Part shown: piece after piece, positions 58,338 to 64,000 of the stretch
Numbering within the stretch: the first letter of the stretch is position 1
How the letters are laid out: every line of letters starts with the position of its first letter
NCBI RefSeq assembly: GCF_018449725.1
Contig: NZ_JAAVVC010000027.1
Span: 46,024-110,023 of the forward strand
From: Pseudomonas sp. dw_612
GTDB lineage: Bacteria; Pseudomonadota; Gammaproteobacteria; Pseudomonadales; Pseudomonadaceae
Direction: 5' to 3'
Length of the DNA stretch: 64,000 nt
Position numbers and translations under genes: made by a program
The notes under the pieces: model-generated
What the model saw: the letters and a program-made list of their open reading frames with translations, nothing else
Databases searched by the model: none
Told to the model about the DNA's origin: nothing

Positions 58338-59917
58338 GCAACGTACTGACCCGCACCTTCGCTGACATTCGAAAGGCCCTGCTGAAAAAGGAAGAACTGG
58401 CCCTCGTGGATGTGCGTGAAGAAGCGCCCTTCGCTGAGGCGCATCCGTTGTTCGCGGCCAATATTCCCTTGTCCAAACTGGAGCTGGAGGTGTACTCGCG
58501 GATTCCACGGCTCGATACCGCCGTGACGGTCTACGACAACGGCGAAGGCCTGGCGCAGATCGCGGCTCAGCGGCTGCAAGGTTTGGGTTACGTCAACGTC
58601 GGCCTGCTGGAAGGTGGCCTGGACGGTTGGCGCCGCGCCGGTGGCGAGCTGTTTATCGACGTCAACGTGCCGAGCAAAGCCTTTGGCGAACTGGTGGAAA
58701 GTCAGCGTCATACGCCGTCCCTGGCGGCGGAAGAAGTTCAGGCGCTGCTCGACGGCGAAGCCGATGTGGTGGTGCTCGACGCCCGGCGTTTCGACGAATA
58801 CCAGACCATGAGCATTCCCACCGGCATCAGCGTGCCGGGTGCGGAATTGGTACTGCGCGCCCGGGAACTGGCGCCGGACCCGGCCACGCGGATCATCGTC
58901 AACTGCGCCGGGCGCACCCGCAGCATCATCGGCACTCAGTCACTGATCAACTCCGGCATTCCGAACCCCGTGTCTGCCTTGCGCAATGGCACCATCGGCT
59001 GGACCCTCGCCGGTCAACAGCTGCAACACGGCCAGTCGCGTCGGTTTGCACCGACCAGCGAAGAACACCGCCACATCGCCGCCCAAGATGCCCGTCGGGT
59101 GGCCGACAAAGCCCTGGTCGGTCGCGCCAGCCTCGCCGATCTTCAGCGCTGGCAGCAGGAGTCGACCCGCAGCACGTATCTGTTCGACGTGCGCACGCCG
59201 GAAGAATTCGAAGCTGGGCACCTGCCTGCTGCGCGCTCGACCCCCGGCGGTCAACTGGTGCAGGAAACCGATCACTTCGCCAGCGTGCGCGGTGCGCGTC
59301 TGGTGCTGGTGGATGACGACGGCGTGCGCGCCAACATGTCGGCGTCCTGGCTGTCGCAGCTGGGTTGGGAGGTGCATGTGCTGGACGATGCGCAGCCTGC
59401 GCATTTCAGCGAAAAAGGGGCCTGGCAGGCGCCGGTCCCCGCGCCGCGACAGGCCGAAGAGATCAGCCCCGACACCCTGGCCGAATGGCTGACCCATGGC
59501 GACAGCGTGGTGCTGGATTTCACCAGCAGCGCCAACTACGTCAAGCGTCACATCCCCGGTGCGTGGTGGGCGCTGCGCGGTCAATTGCGCGAAGCCCTGG
59601 CCAATGTGCCTGAAGCAGAACGTTACGTACTGACCTGCGGCAGCAGCCAATTGGCGCGGTTGGCCGTCGCCGATGTCGAGGCTTTGACCGGCAAACCGGT
59701 GTTTCTGCTCAAGGGCGGCACGGCCAGTTGGGTCGCCGCGCAACTGCCGCTGGAAGATGGCGAAAGTCATCTGGCCTCGCCGCGCATTGACCGCTATCGC
59801 CGCCCTTATGAAGGCACCGACAGCCCGCGCGAAGCGATGCAAGCCTATCTGGATTGGGAATATGGTCTGGTCGCGCAACTGGCCCGCGACGCCACCCATG
59901 GTTTTTTTGTGATCTAA
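58334..59917 (+). CDS. Four-domain rhodanese sulfurtransferase
   Basis: 527 residues with four rhodanese domains at about 1-120, 125-250, 265-375 and 385-500. Active-site Cys191 (NCAGRTRSIIG) is in domain 2 and Cys435 (LTCGSSQLA) in domain 4. Domains 1 and 3 lack the Cys (VYDNGEG, LVDDDGV). This is the PA2603-type thiosulfate sulfurtransferase. It is translationally coupled to the dioxygenase and probably handles sulfane sulfur or sulfite formed from the sulfinate. It is paralogous to the truncated gene at 1-1482, where the domain 4 Cys is lost. Confidence 0.93.
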   Translation: MSNVLTRTFADIRKALLKKEELALVDVREEAPFAEAHPLFAANIPLSKLELEVYSRIPRLDTAVTVYDNGEGLAQIAAQRLQGLGYVNVGLLEGGLDGWRRAGGELFIDVNVPSKAFGELVESQRHTPSLAAEEVQALLDGEADVVVLDARRFDEYQTMSIPTGISVPGAELVLRARELAPDPATRIIVNCAGRTRSIIGTQSLINSGIPNPVSALRNGTIGWTLAGQQLQHGQSRRFAPTSEEHRHIAAQDARRVADKALVGRASLADLQRWQQESTRSTYLFDVRTPEEFEAGHLPAARSTPGGQLVQETDHFASVRGARLVLVDDDGVRANMSASWLSQLGWEVHVLDDAQPAHFSEKGAWQAPVPAPRQAEEISPDTLAEWLTHGDSVVLDFTSSANYVKRHIPGAWWALRGQLREALANVPEAERYVLTCGSSQLARLAVADVEALTGKPVFLLKGGTASWVAAQLPLEDGESHLASPRIDRYRRPYEGTDSPREAMQAYLDWEYGLVAQLARDATHGFFVI

Positions 59918-59929
59918 CAAAAACCCGTT

Positions 59930-60076
59930 GTAGCAGCTGCCGAGCAGCGCGAGGCTGCGTTCGGCGGCGAAGTAGTCGCAAACCCTGTGCACGCGGTTTA
60001 TCTGAAACACTGCGTCGCCTGATTTCACGACGGCTTCGCCGCCGAACGCAGCCTCGCGCTGCTCGGCAGCTGCTAC
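59930..60076. repeat. Perfect 43-bp inverted repeat
   Basis: Left arm 59930-59972 (GTAGCAGCTGCCGAGCAGCG, then CGAGGCTGCGTTCGGCGGCGAAG) is exactly complementary to the right arm 60034-60076, with a 61-bp loop containing CGCGGTTTATCTGAAACAC. Same family as the array at 15583. It starts 13 bp after the rhodanese stop and may act as a transcript 3' end. Confidence 0.92.
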
Positions 60077-60158
60077 AAAAGCCACCACGCACAAATCCAA
60101 CAAACATCCGACCCCTCTCCAGGCGGAGGCTGAACCCACAACCGAGAGGAGTTACACC

Positions 60159-61028
60159 ATGTCCGCTGTCTTGCACCACACCGACTTACAGCCTCAACCG
60201 ACCTTGCACGTCACCCGCCTGGAACCAACCATCGGCGCCGAAATCTCCGGCATCGACTTGAGCCAGCCACTGACACCCGCACTGCGTGATGAACTGCGCC
60301 AGTTGCTGCTCGAACACAAAGTCATTTTCTTCCGCGACCAGGTGATCAGCACCGAACAGCAGATCGCCTTTGCTCGTGAATTCGGTGAGTTGTACGTTCA
60401 CCCGACCACCCAGCAAAACGACCCGACACAACCGCAAGCGCACCTGATTCAAGCCCAGGACGAACGCAAACTCTACGGCCCAAGAATCAGCGGCCGTTGG
60501 CACACCGACACCAGTTGGCTGTTGCGCCCGACTCTGGGCGCGATATTGCGTGCAGTGGATTTGCCACCGGTGGGCGGCGATACCTTGTGGGCCGACACCG
60601 GCGCGGTGTATCGCGCCTTGCCCGATGAGCTGCGCGCAGAAATCGACGATGTATATGTGGTTCACGACTTCAAAAAAGCGTTGGACAAGGTCGGCTACGA
60701 CTACCCGATCCTGGCGCATCCGCTGGTGCGCACCCACCCGGAAACCGGTGAGGACGGTCTGTTCATCAACTTCTCGCAGAACCCTTCGGTCATCGGCTGG
60801 ACGCCGGAAAAGAGCAAGCAACTGATCGACCGCCTGCTGCTGGAATTCAACAAGCCTGAACATCAGGTGCGCTTCAAATGGCGTGAAAACTCCGTGGCGT
60901 TCTGGGACAACCGCTCGACGCTGCACTACCCGGTCTACAACTACGGCGATTATCCGCGCCGCATGGAACGGGTGCTCATCGCTTATGACGACATTCCCCA
61001 TCGGGTAAAACGCGCCAACGCGGCCTGA
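60159..61028 (+). CDS. TauD/TfdA-family Fe(II)/2-oxoglutarate dioxygenase
   Basis: 289 residues. The iron triad is His115 and Asp117 (RWHTDTSW) and His256 (STLHYPVYNY). The 2-oxoglutarate carboxylate is held by Arg in RRMERVLIAYD (about 267-271). In such enzymes the substrate (taurine, alkyl sulfate or other sulfonate) is hydroxylated and decays to sulfite or sulfate and an aldehyde. Ribosome site GAGAGGAG precedes the ATG. Together with the downstream TonB receptor it points to alkyl-sulfate or sulfonate use; the exact substrate is inferred only. Confidence 0.92.
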   Translation: MSAVLHHTDLQPQPTLHVTRLEPTIGAEISGIDLSQPLTPALRDELRQLLLEHKVIFFRDQVISTEQQIAFAREFGELYVHPTTQQNDPTQPQAHLIQAQDERKLYGPRISGRWHTDTSWLLRPTLGAILRAVDLPPVGGDTLWADTGAVYRALPDELRAEIDDVYVVHDFKKALDKVGYDYPILAHPLVRTHPETGEDGLFINFSQNPSVIGWTPEKSKQLIDRLLLEFNKPEHQVRFKWRENSVAFWDNRSTLHYPVYNYGDYPRRMERVLIAYDDIPHRVKRANAA

Positions 61029-61088
61029 CCCCACCCCCAAGAAAAGACCCGGCAACCCAATGCCGATCAATTAGCCGTCACACGACCC

Positions 61089-61308
61089 GTAGCAGCTGCC
61101 GAGCCTGCGAGGCTGCGTTCGGCTCGTGTAGCAGCTGCCGAGGTACGAGGCTGCGTTCGGCTGCGCAGCAGTCGTGAAACCTGAGTACGCGGTTTATCTG
61201 AAACACCGCATCGCCTGATTTCACGACTGCTTCGCAGCCGAACGCAGCCTCGTACCTCGGCAGCTGCTACACGAGTCGAACGCAGCCTCGTACCTCGGCA
61301 GCTGCTAC
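61089..61308. repeat. Compound copy of the GTAGCAGCTGCC repeat family
   Basis: Two direct copies on the left (61089 and 61127, the 38-bp spacing of the array at 15583) and two inverted copies on the right (to 61308). Between them are CGCGGTTTATCTGAAACACC and ACGACTGCTTCGCAGCC. The stretch 61029-61384 (356 bp) otherwise shows only the AT-rich start of the receptor's promoter. Confidence 0.9.
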
Positions 61309-61384
61309 GGGAGCCTGTCTGGCGGGCGATTTTTAGCTGATCGGTATTTTTGCCTGTGCGTGCAATCTTTCAGGAATTCGCGTC

Positions 61385-63859
61385 ATGACCTCATCCAGCA
61401 CCCGAGTGAAATACGATTATTACGCGGCCGCAGCCCTGAGCCTGCTGACGGCGAGTATTCAGGTCCACGCCGAAACCAGCGAGCCGGACAAGACCCTGAG
61501 CACCGTGGTGGTGACCGGCAACCGCGGCAATCAACCGCGCACCATCACCGACAGCCCCTCGCCGATCGATGTGATCAGCGCCGAGCAGTTGCAAGCCAGC
61601 GGCAAGGTCGGCCTCAAGGAACTGCTCGCCCGCCTGCTGCCCTCCTTCAACCTGCCGGCGATCAATGGCGGCGGGACGTCCTGGTCGGTGCGCGGCGTGA
61701 CCATGCGCGGTCTGTCCGGGGATCAGGTGTTGGTGCTGGTCAACGGCAAACGGCGGCACAATACTGCGCTGATCAACAACCTGGCGCGTATTGGTACGGC
61801 GGCGGTGCCCGTCAACCTCGACCTGATTCCAGTCTCGGCCATCGATCATATCGAAGTGCTGCGCGACGGCGCCTCGGCGCAATATGGCTCGGACGCCATC
61901 GCCGGGGTGATCAACATCATCCTCAAGGAAAACGACAGCGGTGGCAGCGCCGAAACCTCCTTCGGGCGCTACGGCAGCGGCGACGGCGACACCGTGCACC
62001 AGACCGTCAACTACGGACTCGCGCTGCCCAATGACGGCTTCGCCAACCTGGCGCTGGACAGCAAGGAACAGGAGCCCTTTGACCGCACCGGCAGCGCCAC
62101 GGGCAATCTTTACTCACTGCCCGGTTTCCCCGACAGCCGCGACCAGACCGTCAATCGCCACGGCTGGAACCCCAGTTACGGACTGGGCCGGGAGAAAGTC
62201 ACCAATGCCAGCTACAACCTTGAGCTGCCAATCCAGGATGATCTGAAGTTCTACTCGTTCTCCACCGCCAGCTACATGGAAACCACCAAAGTCACCGGCA
62301 ACTATCGCCCCAACGACATCACGTCCCTGGCCGGTGATCCGAACACGCCCTACCCCGACGGTATTCATGCGCAACGGCGCAACCGCACCATCGACTTTCA
62401 AGTGGCGGGCGGCTTCAAGGGCGAAGTCGGCGGCTGGAACTACGACGCCAGTTCGACTTGGGGCGAAGACGACTCGACCCTCAATGCCAACAACACCCTC
62501 AATCCGTCGCTGGGGCCGACCAGTCCGACCTCGTTCAACCTGGCCTCGCAGATTTTCGATCAGTGGACCAACAACCTCGACTTCAGCCGCGGCTTCGACA
62601 TTGGCTTGAAAAATCCGCTGCAAACTTCTTTCGGCTTCGAATACCGCTGGGAGAAATACCAGATCGAGCCCGGCGATTTTGCATCCTATACGCCGGGTGA
62701 CTATGTGATCCCCAGCGGACCGTTTGCCGGCCGCACGCCGCTGCCCGGCCTCGCCTCCTACAACGGCACCAGCACCGCCGACGCCGGGGAAATCAGTCGC
62801 AGCAATATCGCCAGTTACGTCGATCTGGGCCTGGACGTGACGGATAAATGGTACGTCGGCACGGCGGCGCGTTATGAGCATTACACCCAGGACATTGGCA
62901 GCACCTGGAGCGGCAAGTTTTCGACTCGCTACAAAATCACCGATGCCTTCGCTGTGCGCGGTACGGTCAACAACGGTTTCCGCGCACCGTCCCTGGCGCA
63001 GACGATTTATGCCTCGTCCACGTTTACCTCGGGCGGCGTGGTCAATGGCGAGCAGGTCTCGGTGCCGGTCAAGGTGTTGCCGGTGGACACGCCTGAGGCA
63101 CAGGCCTTGGGCGCCGAAAAGCTCAAGCCGGAAAAATCCCTGAACTACAGCCTCGGCTTCACCTACGACCCCACGGCCAACTACCGGTTGACCACCGACC
63201 TGTATCAGATCGGCATCCGCGATCGCATCGTGTCCACCAGCCTGTTGGGCGGCCCGGCGGTTTCGCAGATTCTGGTCGCCAACGGCTTGTCGCCGGGCCT
63301 GTTTGCCCAGTACTACACCAACGCGGTCGACACCCGGACGCGCGGCATCGACATCATCAACGAGTACCGCCAGCAACTGGATGAGTACGGCCAGGTGCGC
63401 TGGAGCGCCGCCTACAACTGGAACCAGACCAAGATCGAAAAGCTCCAGGACAACCCGGCCAAACTCACCAGCCTGGGTTCGAATTACCAACTGTTCGACC
63501 GGCGCCTGCAAAAGGACCTGACCGTCGCCACGCCGCAATCGAAACTGATCCTGGCCGCTAACTGGAAAGTCACCGCCTACAACCTGAACCTGGCGCTGAC
63601 CCGCTTCGGCAGTTACACCGAGGGCGACAACAACCCGGTCAACGACCGTAAATTCAGCGCCAAATGGATCACCGACCTGGACGCGGCCTACGACCTGACC
63701 AAACACCTGACCGTGGCGCTGGGCGCGAATAATCTGTTCAACGTCTACCCGGACAAAAACGGCATCAAGGACTGGGCCGGCGGCTACAAATACGGACAGT
63801 TTTCACCGTTCGGATTTGGCGGGGCGTATTACTACACACGGCTGGCCTACAACTTCTGA
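61385..63859 (+). CDS. TonB-dependent outer-membrane receptor (sulfur-locus, second copy)
   Basis: 824 residues. The signal peptide ends near QVHA, with TonB-box-like LSTVVVTG. Plug domain at about 45-180 (DSPSPIDVISAEQLQASGKV, DQVLVLVNGKRRHNTALI, GSDAIAGVINIILK), then a barrel with YTNAVDTRTRGIDIINEY and terminal YYYTRLAYNF. It is homologous to the receptor at 49417 throughout. It is downstream of the TauD-like gene and separated from it by the repeat block, so it probably has its own promoter. Likely ligand: an organosulfur compound (inference). Confidence 0.92.
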   Translation: MTSSSTRVKYDYYAAAALSLLTASIQVHAETSEPDKTLSTVVVTGNRGNQPRTITDSPSPIDVISAEQLQASGKVGLKELLARLLPSFNLPAINGGGTSWSVRGVTMRGLSGDQVLVLVNGKRRHNTALINNLARIGTAAVPVNLDLIPVSAIDHIEVLRDGASAQYGSDAIAGVINIILKENDSGGSAETSFGRYGSGDGDTVHQTVNYGLALPNDGFANLALDSKEQEPFDRTGSATGNLYSLPGFPDSRDQTVNRHGWNPSYGLGREKVTNASYNLELPIQDDLKFYSFSTASYMETTKVTGNYRPNDITSLAGDPNTPYPDGIHAQRRNRTIDFQVAGGFKGEVGGWNYDASSTWGEDDSTLNANNTLNPSLGPTSPTSFNLASQIFDQWTNNLDFSRGFDIGLKNPLQTSFGFEYRWEKYQIEPGDFASYTPGDYVIPSGPFAGRTPLPGLASYNGTSTADAGEISRSNIASYVDLGLDVTDKWYVGTAARYEHYTQDIGSTWSGKFSTRYKITDAFAVRGTVNNGFRAPSLAQTIYASSTFTSGGVVNGEQVSVPVKVLPVDTPEAQALGAEKLKPEKSLNYSLGFTYDPTANYRLTTDLYQIGIRDRIVSTSLLGGPAVSQILVANGLSPGLFAQYYTNAVDTRTRGIDIINEYRQQLDEYGQVRWSAAYNWNQTKIEKLQDNPAKLTSLGSNYQLFDRRLQKDLTVATPQSKLILAANWKVTAYNLNLALTRFGSYTEGDNNPVNDRKFSAKWITDLDAAYDLTKHLTVALGANNLFNVYPDKNGIKDWAGGYKYGQFSPFGFGGAYYYTRLAYNF

Positions 63860-63877
63860 CGGTTGGACGAAATCCTG

Positions 63878-63962
63878 TGGGCGAGCTTGCTCGCGATGGC
63901 GTCTGATCAGTCAATGATGATGTTGCCTGACATATTGCTATCGCGAGCAGGCTCGCTCCCAT
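63878..63962. repeat. REP pair after the second TonB receptor gene
   Basis: GTGGGCGAGCTTGCTCGCGA and the inverse TCGCGAGCAGGCTCGCTCCC. Followed by GCGCAAATTTTGTGCTCGGC, similar to the sequence after the REP pair at 45416. Confidence 0.85.
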
Positions 63963-64000
63963 AGGGGGGTGTGCTGTGCGCGCAAATTTTGTGCTCGGCG

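Noticed and set aside
1..64000. tRNA, rRNA, phage, integrase or insertion-sequence genes
   Set aside because: I looked for tRNA-like clovers at gene gaps, and for transposase and integrase motifs in the frames, and saw none that could be supported by eye.

Overview
The window looks like a chromosomal segment of a fluorescens/putida-type Pseudomonas. It has high-GC coding sequence, an OprD-family porin, dense LysR/GntR/AraC regulation, CstA, and intergenic REP pairs of the kind typical of that genus. I see no tRNA, rRNA, transposase, phage gene or CRISPR array. About 58 protein genes fill the window, most of them in long minus-strand operons.

Layout. (1) 1-9476, minus: a tightly coupled ten-gene operon. 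It holds two paralogous periplasmic binding proteins, a GlcD-type FAD oxidoreductase, an aminotransferase, a three-gene amino-acid ABC transporter, a thiol-dioxygenase-like cupin, a glutathione S-transferase and a multi-rhodanese protein cut by the window start. A LysR gene diverges from it at 9723. (2) 10985-15561: ybdD-like gene and cstA, divergent from a cache-domain NarL-type two-component system with a palindrome between them. (3) 15583-16361: a striking tandem array, 6 x 38 bp followed by 5 x 106 bp. (4) 16391-17786: a Mop-type molybdate-binding protein and an SsuA-like binding protein. (5) 18035-31266: a catabolic cluster. It encodes OprD, three beta-hydroxyacid dehydrogenases, MmgE/PrpD, an SDR, a lactonase-fold hydrolase, two carboxymuconolactone-decarboxylase-type proteins, a cupin, an MFS importer, an aldehyde dehydrogenase, a NIPSNAP protein and a GntR regulator. 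A shared operator-like sequence, TGTCATACAATC, occurs at three promoters. (6) 31436-38055: sulfonate/taurine-type ABC genes with an acyl-CoA-dehydrogenase-like flavoprotein, an AhpD-like protein and a divergent AraC regulator. (7) 38200-45314: a Liv-type ABC operon led by a shrunken AMP-binding protein, divergent from a small ORF and an XRE-cupin regulator. (8) 45635-46138: an extraordinary Met/Cys-rich protein. (9) 46415-63859: sulfur scavenging. It has an SsuABC-like transporter, two TonB receptors, an SsuD-like monooxygenase, a TauD-like dioxygenase, 3-mercaptopropionate dioxygenase plus a four-domain rhodanese, and also GST/TetR, a Dyp peroxidase and a class II aldolase.

Most of the window fits a common theme: uptake of organosulfur compounds through TonB receptors and ABC importers, oxidative release of the sulfur (SsuD-, TauD- and thiol-dioxygenase-type enzymes) and sulfane-sulfur handling (rhodaneses, GST). 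The most unusual objects are the Met/Cys-rich protein at 45635-46138, the organosulfur operon at 1-9476, the GntR-controlled pathway of unknown substrate, and a conserved leader with a possible small ORF shared by the genes at 16391 and 31436.
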